Shown here: one piece after another, positions 26,357 to 36,109 of the stretch
Layout: every line of letters begins with the position of its first letter
How positions within the stretch are numbered: the stretch's first letter is position 1
Origin: an uncultured Paracoccaceae bacterium
GTDB taxonomy: Bacteria > Pseudomonadota > Alphaproteobacteria > Rhodobacterales > Rhodobacteraceae
Assembly (NCBI GenBank): GCA_934500835.1
Contig: CAKSTR010000005.1
Span: forward strand, 248,001 to 312,000
Direction of reading: 5' to 3'
DNA: 64,000 bases
The notes under the pieces: model-generated
What the model saw: the letters and a program-made list of their open reading frames with translations, nothing else
The model's database searches: none
Told to the model about the DNA's origin: nothing
Position numbers and translations under genes: made by a program

Positions 26357-26893
26357 ATGAGCGACAAACCCTCCGTCGAGATCACCTTCGAGAGAACCCT
26401 TTTCGGCAGCCGCTGGCTGATGGCGCCGATGTATCTGGGACTGTCGGTCTCGCTGGGGTTGCTGACGGTGATCTTTGTCAAGGAGCTGTTCTACTATCTG
26501 CCCAAGACGCTGGAGCTGACGGCGGATCAGGCCATTCTTGCCGTGCTGACGCTGATCGACCTGACGCTGGCGGCCAACCTGCTGGTGATCGTGCTCTTTT
26601 CGGGCTATGAGAATTTCGTCTCGAAATTCGATTTCGACGCCGGCGCGGACCGGCCGGGCTGGATGGGGAAAGTCGATTTCTCGGTCCTGAAGATGAAGCT
26701 GATCGCCTCGATCGTTGCCATCTCGGGGATCCATCTGCTGAAGGTCTTCATGGCCCTGGGCAAGGGCGATCCGGCGCATGCGCCTTCGGTCGAGACGCTG
26801 CGATGGATGGTGGTCATCCATCTGACCTTTGTGGTTTCGGGTGTGCTGCTGGCCCTGATGGACTGGCTGTCCTCGAAGGCCAAGAGCTACTGA
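26357..26893 (+). CDS. yqhA: YqhA family membrane protein (UPF0114)
   Basis: 178-aa integral membrane protein with four hydrophobic segments. It matches the YqhA/TIGR00645 family: FERTLFGSRWLMAPMYLGL at the start, LTLIDLTLAANLLVIVLFSGYENFVSKFD, and LKMKLIASIVAISGIHLLKVFM. Function is unknown throughout the family. It lies 16 nt before homospermidine synthase on the same strand, so they are probably co-transcribed. It starts just after the rpsD terminator. Confidence 0.9.
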   Translation: MSDKPSVEITFERTLFGSRWLMAPMYLGLSVSLGLLTVIFVKELFYYLPKTLELTADQAILAVLTLIDLTLAANLLVIVLFSGYENFVSKFDFDAGADRPGWMGKVDFSVLKMKLIASIVAISGIHLLKVFMALGKGDPAHAPSVETLRWMVVIHLTFVVSGVLLALMDWLSSKAKSY

Positions 26894-26909
26894 CGAAAGG
26901 AACGGGCGG

Positions 26910-28322
26910 ATGGTGCAGGCGATTCACGCAAGCGTAGACGGCACTCTGGTGATGATCGGCTTCGGCTCCATCGGCCGGGGCGTGCTGCCGCTGATCGAGC
27001 GGCACATCGGTTTCGACCGCAGCCGGTTTACCGTGATCGAGCCGTCTGCCGATTTTGCCCATATCCTGCGTGACCATGGCATCCGCCACCTGCAGACCGC
27101 GCTGACGCCCGACACTTTCGCCGAAGTGCTGCGGGGCCTGTTCCCCGAAGGCAAGGGCATGATCGTCAACCTCTCGGTCGATGTCGATTCCATCGAACTG
27201 ATGAAGCTGGCGCAGGAGATCGGGGTTCTCTACATCGACACGGTGGTCGAGCCGTGGCCGGGGTTCTACTTCGGCTCGTCCCTGCCGAATGCCGATCGCA
27301 CCAATTACCCGTTGCGTGAAAAGGTGCGTGCGCTTGGCCAGTCCTATCTTGGCGGGCCGACTGCAGTGTCCTGCTGCGGGGCCAATCCGGGCATGGTATC
27401 CTGGCTTCTGAAAGAGGCGCTGCTGCGGCTGGCCGCCGATACCGGCGTTGCCGCGGATCCGCAAAGCCGCGAGGATTGGGCCGCGCTGATGCAGGCCCTG
27501 GGCGTCAAGGGTATCCATATCGCCGAACGCGACACCCAGGTCTCGGCCCGGGCAAAGCCGCAGGGCACTTTCGTCAACACCTGGTCGGTGGACGGGCTCT
27601 TGTCCGAAGGCTGCCAGCCGGCCGAACTGGGCTGGGGCACGCATGAGAAGAGGCTGCCACCCGAAGGGCATGCCTTCGACCACGGCCCCGGCTACGCGAT
27701 CTGGATCGACCGCCCCGGCGCCGACACCCGCGTGCGCAGCTGGTGCCCCGACGGCCCGCAATTCGGTCTTGTGATCACTCATAACGAGGCGCTGTCGATC
27801 CCGGACTACTACACCGTCTGGCAGGACGGCCGCGCCACCTACCGCCCGACCTGCCACTATGCCTATCACCCCTGCAATGACGCGATCCTGTCGCTTTACG
27901 AGGTGAACGGCGCCGGCCGGCTGCCGGAGTCCACCCATATCCTGACCGCGGATGAGATCACCGGCGGCGGCGACGATCTGGGCGTGCTGCTTTACGGTCA
28001 TGCCAGGGGGGCGATGTGGTATGGCTCGCGCCTCACCTGCGCCGAGGCGCGCCGTCTGGCCCCCTATCAGAACGCCACCGGGATGCAGGTCACCAGCGCC
28101 GTGCTTGCCGCAATGGTCTGGGCGATCGAGAATCCGAAGGCCGGCTTCGTCGAGGCCGACGAGATGGACCACGCCCGCTGCCTGCAGGTCCAGCGCCCCT
28201 ATCTGGGCGCGGTGGAATGCCACTATACCGACTGGACCCCGCTCAGCCATCGCATCAACCGGTTTGCCGAGGATCGCGATGACAGCGATCCCTGGCAGTT
28301 CACCAATTTCCTGGTGGTGTGA
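26910..28322 (+). CDS. hss: homospermidine synthase
   Basis: 470-aa NAD-dependent enzyme that makes the triamine sym-homospermidine from two putrescines, or from putrescine and spermidine; it is the characteristic polyamine route of many alphaproteobacteria. The Rossmann motif [19 protein letters not shown] lies at 15-33. Conserved blocks include [32 protein letters not shown] and [16 protein letters not shown]. The saccharopine-dehydrogenase-like fold is complete and of normal length. It follows yqhA closely and is ended by hairpin repeat copy C. Confidence 0.95.
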   Translation: MVQAIHASVDGTLVMIGFGSIGRGVLPLIERHIGFDRSRFTVIEPSADFAHILRDHGIRHLQTALTPDTFAEVLRGLFPEGKGMIVNLSVDVDSIELMKLAQEIGVLYIDTVVEPWPGFYFGSSLPNADRTNYPLREKVRALGQSYLGGPTAVSCCGANPGMVSWLLKEALLRLAADTGVAADPQSREDWAALMQALGVKGIHIAERDTQVSARAKPQGTFVNTWSVDGLLSEGCQPAELGWGTHEKRLPPEGHAFDHGPGYAIWIDRPGADTRVRSWCPDGPQFGLVITHNEALSIPDYYTVWQDGRATYRPTCHYAYHPCNDAILSLYEVNGAGRLPESTHILTADEITGGGDDLGVLLYGHARGAMWYGSRLTCAEARRLAPYQNATGMQVTSAVLAAMVWAIENPKAGFVEADEMDHARCLQVQRPYLGAVECHYTDWTPLSHRINRFAEDRDDSDPWQFTNFLVV

Positions 28323-28340
28323 CCCCGGGCCAGAGTTGCT

Positions 28341-28438
28341 GCCTCCGGCGGGGATATTTTCAGACAGAAAATGTCCAGGACCTTCCTCATTTTCTGTCCT
28401 TAAATATCCTCAGGGGGTTTGGGGGCAGAATGCCCCCA
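28341..28438. repeat. dispersed hairpin repeat, copy C
   Basis: The same 19-nt left flank (28341-28359). 22-nt arms (28352-28373 / 28388-28409) pair with three adjacent mismatches. The second hairpin, TGGGGGCA-GAA-TGCCCCCA (28420-28427 / 28431-28438), follows. It lies between hss and hisC, both on plus, so it is downstream of hss. Confidence 0.85.
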
Positions 28439-28515
28439 AGGCCTCATCTGCAGGAACCCTCTGGCCTAAGCAGGGCGGGGCGGGTAAGAACCGGGCCTGT
28501 CGCTTGGGGAAGATG

Positions 28516-29601
28516 ATGAACAACCTGATCCGCCCGCAGCCCGGTATCCTTGAGATCGCGCCCTATGTCGGGGGCAAGGCCACCGTTGCCGGTGTTTCCA
28601 ATGTCGTGAAGCTGTCGTCGAACGAAAATCCCTTCGGCGCCCCCGAGAAGGCGCGCGAGGCGTACCTGCGGGCTGTCCACTCGCTGCACCGCTACCCCAG
28701 CACCGACCATGCCGAATTGCGCGAAGCCATCGGCGATGTGCATCGCCTTGATCCGGCCCGCGTGATCTGCGGCGTCGGCAGCGACGAAATTCTGCAGTTC
28801 CTGGCACAGGCCTATGCCGGCCCGCGCGATGAGGTCGTGTTCACCGAACACAGTTTCCTGATGTACCGCCTTCTCGCCCATGCGGTGGGGGCCACTCCGG
28901 TTCAGGTCGCCGAGCGGGAGCGCACCATCGACGTGGACGCCATTCTTGACGCCTGCGGGCCGCGCACCAAGCTGGTCTTCATCGCCAATCCCAGCAATCC
29001 GACCGGCACGATGATCTCTCCGGCCGAGGTGGAGCGGCTGGCGGCGGGGCTGCCGCGTCAGGCGATCCTGGTCCTTGATGGCGCCTATGCCGAATATGTC
29101 GAGGGTTTCGACGGCGGTCTGGCGCTGGTCGAGGCGCGCTCGAACGTGGTGATGACGCGGACCTTCTCGAAGATCTACGGGCTTGGCGGCTTGCGGATCG
29201 GTTGGGGCTATGGCCCGGCCGAGATCATCGACGTGCTGAATCGGATCCGCCAGCCGTTCAACCTGTCGGCGGGCCAGATGGATGCGGCCGTGGCCGCCGT
29301 GCGCGATCAGGACTGGGTTGCAAAATGCCGCGCCGACAATGCCAGGATGCGCGGCTGGCTGGCCTCGGCGCTGGCCGAGGTGGGGGTGCCGTCCGATGTT
29401 TCGGCCGCGAACTTCATCCTTGCGCGCTTTGCAAGCACCGAGGAGGCTGTGGCCTGTGACGCCTTCCTGCAGACGGAAGGGCTGATCGTGCGGCAGGTGG
29501 CGGGCTACAACCTGCCGCATTGCCTGCGCATCACCATCGGGGATGAGGCCAGCTGCCGCCGGGTCGCCCATGCCGTCGCCCGCTTCAAGGGCCCGAAATG
29601 A
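28516..29601 (+). CDS. hisC: histidinol-phosphate / aromatic aminotransferase
   Basis: 361-aa PLP-dependent class I/II aminotransferase. The PLP lysine is Lys219 in [32 protein letters not shown] and ANPSNPTGT are typical of HisC. The gene is coupled (ATGA) to a prephenate/arogenate dehydrogenase, an arrangement in which HisC-type enzymes also serve tyrosine or phenylalanine synthesis. Its true substrate could therefore be imidazole acetol phosphate, an aromatic keto acid, or both. ATG 28516 is preferred over 28513 because GGGGA is better spaced. Confidence 0.9.
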   Translation: MNNLIRPQPGILEIAPYVGGKATVAGVSNVVKLSSNENPFGAPEKAREAYLRAVHSLHRYPSTDHAELREAIGDVHRLDPARVICGVGSDEILQFLAQAYAGPRDEVVFTEHSFLMYRLLAHAVGATPVQVAERERTIDVDAILDACGPRTKLVFIANPSNPTGTMISPAEVERLAAGLPRQAILVLDGAYAEYVEGFDGGLALVEARSNVVMTRTFSKIYGLGGLRIGWGYGPAEIIDVLNRIRQPFNLSAGQMDAAVAAVRDQDWVAKCRADNARMRGWLASALAEVGVPSDVSAANFILARFASTEEAVACDAFLQTEGLIVRQVAGYNLPHCLRITIGDEASCRRVAHAVARFKGPK

Positions 29602-30524
29602 CGGTGATCTATCAGCGGGTTGCCCTGATCGGGCTGGGGCTGATTGCTGGCTCCATGGCGCATGCGATGAAGGCGCATGGGCTGGCCCAAGAGATTGTCG
29701 GACATGCGAAATCGGCCGGGACGCGCGACGTGGCGCGCAGTCTCTTCTGTGACCGCGTCTGTGACACTGCGGCCGAGGCCGTGCAGGGCGCCGATCTGGT
29801 GGTGCTGGCGGTGCCGGTGGGGGCCATGGCCGGTATCGCGGCCGAGATCGCGCCGCATCTGAAGCCGGGGGCGGTGGTCACCGATGTCGGCTCGGTCAAG
29901 CAGGCGGTGGTTGCGGCCGTCGCACCGCACATCCCGGCCGGTGTCCATTTCATTCCCGGCCACCCCTTGGCGGGAACCGAGTATTCCGGCCCCCGCTCGG
30001 GCTTTGCCACGCTGTTCCAGAACCGCTGGTGGCTTTTGACCCCGCTGCCCGACAGCGATGCGGGCCAGATCGCCCGGCTGCGCAGCCTGCTGGAGGGCAT
30101 CGGCGCCAATGTAGACGAGATGGACGTGGCGCATCACGATCTGGTGCTGGCCGTGGTCAGCCATGTGCCCCATGCCATCGCCTATACGATGGTCGGGGTG
30201 GCCGATCACATGCGTCGGGTCTCGCAATCCGAGGTGATCAAGTATTCCGCCAGCGGCTTTCGCGATTTCACCCGGATCGCTGCCAGCGACCCGGTGATGT
30301 GGCGCGATGTCTTCCTGACCAACAAGGACGCCGTGCTGGACATCCTTGGCCGCTTTGCCGAGGAACTGTTCGTCCTGCAGCGCGCCATACGGATGGAGGA
30401 TGGCGACCACCTTCACGCCTATTTCACCCGCACACGGGCCATCCGCCGCGGCATCATCGAGGCCGGCCAGGACACCGCCGCCCCCGATTTCGGCCGCGGG
30501 GGCGAGCCGCCGAAAGGCGCCTGA
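29598..30524 (+). CDS. tyrC: prephenate / arogenate dehydrogenase
   Basis: 308-aa TyrA-family enzyme for tyrosine synthesis by oxidative decarboxylation of prephenate or arogenate. The NAD motif is [15 protein letters not shown] (10-24). [26 protein letters not shown] and [11 protein letters not shown] are the family's active-site blocks. It has no fused chorismate mutase or ACT domain, as usual in alphaproteobacterial cyclohexadienyl dehydrogenases. The start overlaps the hisC stop (ATGA), and the next gene begins 3 nt later, so it is mid-operon. Confidence 0.92.
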   Translation: MTVIYQRVALIGLGLIAGSMAHAMKAHGLAQEIVGHAKSAGTRDVARSLFCDRVCDTAAEAVQGADLVVLAVPVGAMAGIAAEIAPHLKPGAVVTDVGSVKQAVVAAVAPHIPAGVHFIPGHPLAGTEYSGPRSGFATLFQNRWWLLTPLPDSDAGQIARLRSLLEGIGANVDEMDVAHHDLVLAVVSHVPHAIAYTMVGVADHMRRVSQSEVIKYSASGFRDFTRIAASDPVMWRDVFLTNKDAVLDILGRFAEELFVLQRAIRMEDGDHLHAYFTRTRAIRRGIIEAGQDTAAPDFGRGGEPPKGA

Positions 30525-30526
30525 CG

Positions 30527-31405
30527 ATGCGGGGCGTGGCGATCGGTGCGCTGTTCGGTCTTCTTGCCCTGCCGGGGCTGGCCGAAGAGATCGACCGCTC
30601 GCCGCTGCCGCCACCCAATCCGATCTATCTGCTGCCCGAGCCCGCAACCCTGCCGCAGATCGCCGCAGGCAGCGATGCCCCGGTGGCAACGCCGCTGGCC
30701 GAAGGGGTGATCGCCGTCTCCTTGCGTCCGCTGCCGCGGCCCAAGGCGATCGCCGACATGGCCGACATGGCCGCCGCCGCCGCTGCCAAGCCGGCGAAAG
30801 GGCTGGACCTTGCCGCGATCAGCCCCGATGACGCTGCCGAGCCGCCGCCGAAGCCGAAGAAGAAGACCAGGGCCGACAAGGCCAAAGAGAAGGAGACCGC
30901 CTCGAAGAAAGGATCGGTCTGTGGCGTTGCTGCCATCAAGGGCGAGGAGATTGCGCCGATCAAATCCAAGGTGCAGGGCTGTGGGCTGGCGGATGGGGTG
31001 CGGATCACCTCGGTCTCGGGCGTCCGGCTCAGTCAGGCGGCGACGATCGACTGCGCCACGGCGAAGGCGCTGAACACCTGGGTCAAGGACGTGCTGCAGC
31101 CGGCCTATGGTGGCGATGTGGTCGAATTGCGGGTGGCCGCGCATTACATCTGCCGGTCACGCAACAACAAGAAGGGCGCGAAGATCTCGGAGCACGGGCG
31201 CGGCAAGGCCATCGACATCGCCGGCTTCGTGCTGGACACCGGCAAGGCGGTGATGGTTCTGGGCGGCTACAACAAGACCCTGCGGCGCGTGCACCAGGCC
31301 GCCTGCGGCATCTTCAACACCACGCTGGGACCGGGGTCGGACGGCTATCACGAAGACCATCTGCATTTCGATACTGCAGCCGGGCGCGGTCCCTACTGCC
31401 GGTAA
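30527..31405 (+). CDS. exported extensin-family protein (M15-like peptidase fold)
   Basis: 292-aa protein with a signal peptide (about 1-19). A Pro/Ala/Lys-rich linker covers about 25-130 (PPPKPKKKTRADKAKEKE). The extensin-like C-terminal domain (about 140-292) includes SEHGRGKAIDIAGF and YHEDHLHFDTA, which resemble the zinc-binding His/Asp pattern of LAS/M15 D-Ala-D-Ala peptidases, plus paired cysteines. A role in peptidoglycan processing is likely but unproven. It begins 3 nt after tyrC, so it is the last gene of hisC-tyrC. Confidence 0.82.
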   Translation: MRGVAIGALFGLLALPGLAEEIDRSPLPPPNPIYLLPEPATLPQIAAGSDAPVATPLAEGVIAVSLRPLPRPKAIADMADMAAAAAAKPAKGLDLAAISPDDAAEPPPKPKKKTRADKAKEKETASKKGSVCGVAAIKGEEIAPIKSKVQGCGLADGVRITSVSGVRLSQAATIDCATAKALNTWVKDVLQPAYGGDVVELRVAAHYICRSRNNKKGAKISEHGRGKAIDIAGFVLDTGKAVMVLGGYNKTLRRVHQAACGIFNTTLGPGSDGYHEDHLHFDTAAGRGPYCR

Positions 31406-31453
31406 GGCAGTTTCGCAGCGAGAAATCAGGAGATCCGTCGTCCGGGGATCGCG

Positions 31454-32482
31454 TCAGCCAACCGGCCCGCGCAGCATGGGGGCAGCGCCCAGGGGGAAAG
31501 GCCCCAGTGACATCCGGCCACCTTCCATGATCAGCGGCAGGGCCAGCACCCCGGGGTCCGGGCTTTCGCCCGCCATCGCGCGCAAGAAGCCGGCAATCGT
31601 CGGGGCGACCTCGGGCTTGAGGGCGCCGGTGGCGACCAACAGGGCGGGCAGCCGGTCCCAGCCCCGGACCTCAAGCAGGATACGGCCTTCGGCATAGCCA
31701 TCCGGGCTGGCCGTCATGCCGCCTTCGGCATGCAGCGACAGCGCACCCCAGGCCAGATCCAGCGTGCGGATCTCGATCGCCTCCAGTTGGGGATTGGTCT
31801 CGCCCGCGTGGCGATCAAGGGGCGCTGTCAGGCGCAGACCGATGTCACCGTCGATCCGCTCCACCTCGGCGGGCAGGTCCGATGGCGGCAGGTCCGGCAG
31901 GGTGACGGCGGCCAGCGCCTGCAGGAAGGCGGGGGCGGGGCGCAGGGGGGCCAGGTCCAGGGCCAAGGCATAGGTATTGGCGCCGCGGCCGGGGTCTTCG
32001 GTCAGCGCGACAGAGACCTCGCCAAAGCCGATCTGCCAGCCAAGATCGGATTGTGCCGTCAGTGCATCGGCCGAGGCATCCAGCCGGCGCAGCGGCAGGT
32101 CGGTGTCGGGGGCCGAGACCAGCGCCGCCTTCAGGGCCGTCGAGTCAATCGTGAGGGTCTGGCCGGGCAGGGTGATCACCTGCTGCGCGGGCAGTTCGGC
32201 GGTCAGATCCCAGGGCGCCCAGCTGGCGGCAAAGATCCGCAACAGCGGCCCCTGCCAGCCGGCCCCGGATACCGGATCGGCCAGCTTGACCTCTGTCGCC
32301 TGCAGGTCCAGCCGGGTCGGGAAGCCGCCGACCGACAGCGAGGCGACCTCGGCCTGCACGCCGTGCGCGCGCGCCTCGGCCAGGCCTTGCTCGGCCGCAC
32401 GTTCGATCCCCAGTCTGGCGGCAAACCAGCCGCCGCAGAACAGGATCACCAGAACAACGGCCAGCCATTTCAGAAACCGCAT
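31454..32482 (-). CDS. DUF2125 membrane-anchored protein
   Basis: 342-aa protein with an N-terminal transmembrane anchor (about 6-24, LAVVLVILFCGGWFAARLG). The remainder is beta-rich, with repeated short strands such as VQAEVASLSVGGFPTRLDLQATEVKLADP. This fits DUF2125, a mainly alphaproteobacterial family of unknown function whose repeats resemble AsmA-like lipid-handling proteins. ATG 32482 is chosen because it begins the membrane anchor. It is divergent from chaC across 62 nt and convergent with the extensin gene. Confidence 0.82.
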   Translation of the reverse strand: MRFLKWLAVVLVILFCGGWFAARLGIERAAEQGLAEARAHGVQAEVASLSVGGFPTRLDLQATEVKLADPVSGAGWQGPLLRIFAASWAPWDLTAELPAQQVITLPGQTLTIDSTALKAALVSAPDTDLPLRRLDASADALTAQSDLGWQIGFGEVSVALTEDPGRGANTYALALDLAPLRPAPAFLQALAAVTLPDLPPSDLPAEVERIDGDIGLRLTAPLDRHAGETNPQLEAIEIRTLDLAWGALSLHAEGGMTASPDGYAEGRILLEVRGWDRLPALLVATGALKPEVAPTIAGFLRAMAGESPDPGVLALPLIMEGGRMSLGPFPLGAAPMLRGPVG

Positions 32483-32544
32483 CGCCCGCCCTTTCCCGTA
32501 TCCGCTGCCCATGATCTACAGGCCGGGAAACAGGAGGGCCAGCC

Positions 32545-33081
32545 TTGCGCGAGACCATGTGGGTTTTCGGCTATGGATCGCTGATCTGGAACCCGGATTT
32601 TCCGGTCGAGGACCGCCGGATCGCCCGGGCGTCGGGCTGGCACCGCAGCTTCTGCATGCGCTCGATCCATCATCGCGGGACCGAGACCGACCCGGGGCTG
32701 GTGCTGGCGCTGGACCGTGCCGCGGGCGCGTATTGCGACGGCGTGGCCTTTGCCGTCACCCGCGGGGCCGAAGAGGCGACGCTGGCGGCGCTGCGCGAGC
32801 GGGAACTGATCTCCTCGGCCTATCTTGAGACCACGATGCCGCTGATGACCCGCGAAGGCGGGATCACAGCGCTGGCCTATGTGATCGATCCCGACCATGT
32901 GCAATATTGCGGCGGGCTGCCGCTTGAGGAACAGGCGCAGATCATCGCCCGCGCCATCGGCGGGCGCGGCCCGAACCGCGACTATCTGTGGTCCACCGCC
33001 GCGCATCTGGCGGATCTGGGCATCGCAGACCCGGATCTGGAATGGCTGTCCGATCGGGTCAGGTCTCTGACCGCTCTGTGA
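32545..33081 (+). CDS. chaC: glutathione-specific gamma-glutamylcyclotransferase
   Basis: 178-aa ChaC-family enzyme that degrades glutathione to 5-oxoproline and Cys-Gly. The substrate-binding signature is VFGYGSLIWNP. A Glu in RERE (84-87) is the candidate general base, and AYVIDPDHVQYCGGLPLEEQAQIIARAIGGRGPNRDYL is the conserved C-terminal block. The start is probably TTG at 32545, because GGAGG lies 7 nt upstream; an ATG four codons later would leave the SD too distant. gshA lies in the same window but far away. Confidence 0.9.
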   Translation: MRETMWVFGYGSLIWNPDFPVEDRRIARASGWHRSFCMRSIHHRGTETDPGLVLALDRAAGAYCDGVAFAVTRGAEEATLAALRERELISSAYLETTMPLMTREGGITALAYVIDPDHVQYCGGLPLEEQAQIIARAIGGRGPNRDYLWSTAAHLADLGIADPDLEWLSDRVRSLTAL

Positions 33082-33160
33082 CGCCAGTTTCACTTGGGCA
33101 GCCGGGCGCGACCTGCTAGGCTGGCCGCAAAGGCAGACAATCAGGGCAGGCAAAGCCGGA

Positions 33161-34348
33161 ATGCAGCGACCCGAGACCGAGCCGGGCACCACTTTCAGCC
33201 AGCCCATCCGCGCCATCACCACGATGCTGATGGTCTGTGTGCTTGTGGGCGTGGGCGCCTGGCTCATCCATGGCGTGGTGATCGACATCATCCGCACCAA
33301 CCCGTTGCTGAACGGGCTGATCGCATTCGTCTTCCTGTTCGGCGTGGCGACCTGCTTCTGGCAGGTGCTGATCCTTGCCCAATCGGTCAGCTGGATCGAG
33401 AACTACGTCCGTCGGGTGCCGGGCGCGACCGAGGCCGCTCCGCCGCGGCTTCTGGCACCTTTGGCCTCGCTTCTGCGGTCGCGCGGGGCATCGCGGCTGA
33501 CGATTTCGGCCTCTTCCGGGCGGTCGATCCTGGAATCGGTGGCGCAAAGGGTGGACGAGGCGCGGGACATCACCCGCTATCTGATCAACCTTCTGGTTTT
33601 CCTTGGCCTTCTGGGCACTTTCTGGGGGCTGGCCACCACGGTGCCGGCGGTGGTCGACACCATCCGCAGCCTTGCCCCCGGAGAAGGGGAAAGCGGGCTG
33701 GATGTGTTCGGCAAGCTGATGAGCGGGCTTGAAAGCCAGCTGGGCGGCATGGGAACGGCGTTTTCCTCGTCCCTGCTTGGCCTTGCGGGGTCGCTGGTGG
33801 TGGGCTTGCTGGAGCTGTTTGCGGGGCACGGTCAGAACCGCTTTTACCGCGAGCTTGAGGAATGGCTGTCCTCGATCACCCGGATCGGCCTGGGGACCGA
33901 GGGCGACACCGACCAGTCCGCCGTGGCGCAGGTGCTGGACCATATGGCCGGCCAGATGGAAAGCCTGCAGGAACTGTATGTCCAGTCCGATATTGCCCGC
34001 GTGGGGGTGGAGGAACGGCTGACCGCCCTGGCGCAGGCGGTGGACCGGCTGGCCGCGCGGGCCGAGGCGGACCAGACCCAATCCTCGCAGCAGGCGGCGG
34101 CGCTGACCGCGGTGATGAGCCGGCTGGCCGAAGGGCAGGAGCGGCTGATCGCCGCCATGACCGCGGCCGAGAACGGCGTCGATGTCGAAAGCCGGATGCG
34201 GCTGCGATCCATCGACACCCAGTTGTTGCGCATTCTGGAAGAGCTGTCCGCCGGCCGGCAGGAAACCGTCGCCGATCTGCGCAGCGACATGGCCGGGCTG
34301 ATCACCGCGATCCGGCATCTGGGCCGCGGCACCGCAGGCAGGGGCTGA
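33161..34348 (+). CDS. MotA/ExbB/TolQ-like stator protein with coiled-coil tail
   Basis: 395-aa inner-membrane protein. Four transmembrane segments lie near 18-40, 50-73, 139-162 and 200-222. The MotA/TolQ/ExbB core is GLLGTFWGLATTVPAVVD ... GMGTAFSSSLLGLAGSLVVGLLELFAG. A C-terminal helical region (about 245-395) looks like a coiled coil. It is immediately followed (1-nt gap) by a MotB/OmpA-like gene, so the pair should form a proton-driven stator. Length and tail recall ZorA of Zorya defence systems, but no ZorC/D/E is present. It is not a flagellar MotA neighbourhood. Confidence 0.85.
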   Translation: MQRPETEPGTTFSQPIRAITTMLMVCVLVGVGAWLIHGVVIDIIRTNPLLNGLIAFVFLFGVATCFWQVLILAQSVSWIENYVRRVPGATEAAPPRLLAPLASLLRSRGASRLTISASSGRSILESVAQRVDEARDITRYLINLLVFLGLLGTFWGLATTVPAVVDTIRSLAPGEGESGLDVFGKLMSGLESQLGGMGTAFSSSLLGLAGSLVVGLLELFAGHGQNRFYRELEEWLSSITRIGLGTEGDTDQSAVAQVLDHMAGQMESLQELYVQSDIARVGVEERLTALAQAVDRLAARAEADQTQSSQQAAALTAVMSRLAEGQERLIAAMTAAENGVDVESRMRLRSIDTQLLRILEELSAGRQETVADLRSDMAGLITAIRHLGRGTAGRG

Positions 34349-34349
34349 C

Positions 34350-35999
34350 ATGGCCCTGTCGCGCCACCGCCGCGATTCCAGCATGATCTGGCCCGGCTTC
34401 GTCGATGCCGTGACCACGCTTCTGATGGTGCTGATGTTCGTGCTGACCATCTTCACGGTCATGCAATCGGTGCTGCGCGACACCATTACCACCCAAGGGA
34501 CCGAGCTTTCCGCCCTGACCGAACAGGTCGCCGCCCTGTCCTCGGCCCTGGGGCTGGAGCAGAAGCGGGCCGAAGGTCTGCAGGCCGAGGTCGGGCAATT
34601 GCAGGCGTCTCTTTCCGCGGCGCTGGCCGAGGGAGAGCGGCGGGCGGGCGTGATTGCCGGGCTTGAGGCCGACCTTGCCACGCGTGAGGGCGAACTGGCC
34701 GAGGCCCGCACGAAGATTACCGGGTTCGAGGCGCAGGTGGCGGCGCTTCTGGCGTCACGCGACAAGGCGCTGGCCGATCTGGCCGTGGTGACCGGCGAAC
34801 GCGACACGGCCCAGACCGATGCCAGGGGCTTGGCGGCCGCGGTGGCCGAGCTGGAGGCCGCAAAGGCCGCGCTGATCACCGAGGCCGAGGCTGACCAACT
34901 GGCGCTGGCCTCTTTGCGAGACGAGATCGACGCGCAAACCGAGGCGGCACGTCTGGACGCTGCAAAGCGCGAGGCGCTTGAGGCGCTGGTGCGCGATCTG
35001 CAGGCCAAGGATGCGGCGGATGCCGCTTCGCTTGAGGCGGCGAAGGCGGAACTCTCGGATGCCGAAGCAGCGCGCCTGGTCGATGCGGCGGCGCTGGAGG
35101 CCCTGCGCAAGAAGCTGGAAGGCGCCGATATGGAGTTGATCGCGATGACGCTTGCGCTGGAAGAACAGCGCAGAGAGGCCGAAGAGACCCTGACCCTTCT
35201 GGCCGCCGCGCGGACCGAGGCCGCAAAGGGCGCGACCGAGAAGGATGCCGCCCTTGCCGCCGCCGAGGCGACCTTGCTGGCCGAGCAGGAGAAAGCCCTT
35301 GCCGCCGCGCGCGAGGTGGAATTGCTGAATCAGCAGATCGCCGCTTTGCGCAGCCAGCTTGGGTCCTTGCAGGCTGTTCTGGACGAGGCCGCGGCCCGCG
35401 ATGCCGAAGCTCAGGTCCAGCTCGACTCCCTTGGCACGCAGTTGAATTCGGCCCTTGCGCAGGTGGCGGCCGAGCAGAAACGCAGGGCTGAGATGGAAGA
35501 GGCCGAGCGCAAGCGGCTTGAGGCCGAGAAGGCTGACCTTGAACGCTTCCGCTCCGAGTTCTTCGGTCAGCTTTCCACCCTTTTGCAGGGCCGCGAAGGG
35601 GTGCGCGTGGCAGGGGACCGGTTCGTCTTTTCCTCCGAGGTGCTGTTCAACCCCGGATCGGCCGATCTTGCCCCCGAGGGCCGCGCCCAGATCGCCAGCG
35701 TCGTGCAGATCCTGAACGAGATCCGCCAGCAGATCCCGCCCGGCATCGACTGGATCATCCGGGTAGACGGCCATACCGACAATGTGCCGCTGTCCGGCAC
35801 CGGCGAGTTCCGCGACAACTGGGAACTGAGCCAGGCCCGCGCCCTTTCGGTCGTCCGCTATATGCAGAACGACCTCGGCTTCCCGCCCGACCGGCTGGCG
35901 GCAACGGGCTTCGGCGAATATCGCCCGGTTGCGCCGGGCAATACCGAGGCCGCCCGCGCGCAGAACCGGCGGATCGAGTTGAAGCTGACAGAGCGGTAG
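34350..35999 (+). CDS. MotB/OmpA-like protein with very long coiled coil
   Basis: 549-aa partner of the preceding stator gene. One transmembrane helix (about 17-40) carries Asp19 in WPGFVDAVTTLLMVLMF, placed like the proton-binding Asp of MotB. About 370 residues of Ala/Glu/Leu-rich heptads (about 45-410) follow. The C-terminal OmpA domain (about 420-549) contains FSSEVLFNPGSADLAPEG, RVDGHTDNVPL and QNRRIELKLTE and should bind peptidoglycan. Together they could transmit membrane proton flow to the cell wall over a long distance. The process served is unknown. Confidence 0.86.
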   Translation: MALSRHRRDSSMIWPGFVDAVTTLLMVLMFVLTIFTVMQSVLRDTITTQGTELSALTEQVAALSSALGLEQKRAEGLQAEVGQLQASLSAALAEGERRAGVIAGLEADLATREGELAEARTKITGFEAQVAALLASRDKALADLAVVTGERDTAQTDARGLAAAVAELEAAKAALITEAEADQLALASLRDEIDAQTEAARLDAAKREALEALVRDLQAKDAADAASLEAAKAELSDAEAARLVDAAALEALRKKLEGADMELIAMTLALEEQRREAEETLTLLAAARTEAAKGATEKDAALAAAEATLLAEQEKALAAAREVELLNQQIAALRSQLGSLQAVLDEAAARDAEAQVQLDSLGTQLNSALAQVAAEQKRRAEMEEAERKRLEAEKADLERFRSEFFGQLSTLLQGREGVRVAGDRFVFSSEVLFNPGSADLAPEGRAQIASVVQILNEIRQQIPPGIDWIIRVDGHTDNVPLSGTGEFRDNWELSQARALSVVRYMQNDLGFPPDRLAATGFGEYRPVAPGNTEAARAQNRRIELKLTER

Positions 36000-36109
36000 G
36001 AAATTATCCTTGCTGTACAAGGCGGGCCATTCACCATCCGCCTGCCTTGTTGTTCCGATGCTGTCGGTATCAGCCCGGCCCGATATTCCGTCCTCTCCCG
36101 GTGAGCGTC

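Noticed and set aside
8792..28438. Hairpin repeats as a CRISPR array or insertion-sequence ends
   Set aside because: Copies are kilobases apart, without spacers, transposase or target duplications; each is a self-contained hairpin.
28513..28515. ATG at 28513 as the hisC start
   Set aside because: It is only 2 nt from the GGGGA Shine-Dalgarno; the next ATG at 28516 has better spacing.
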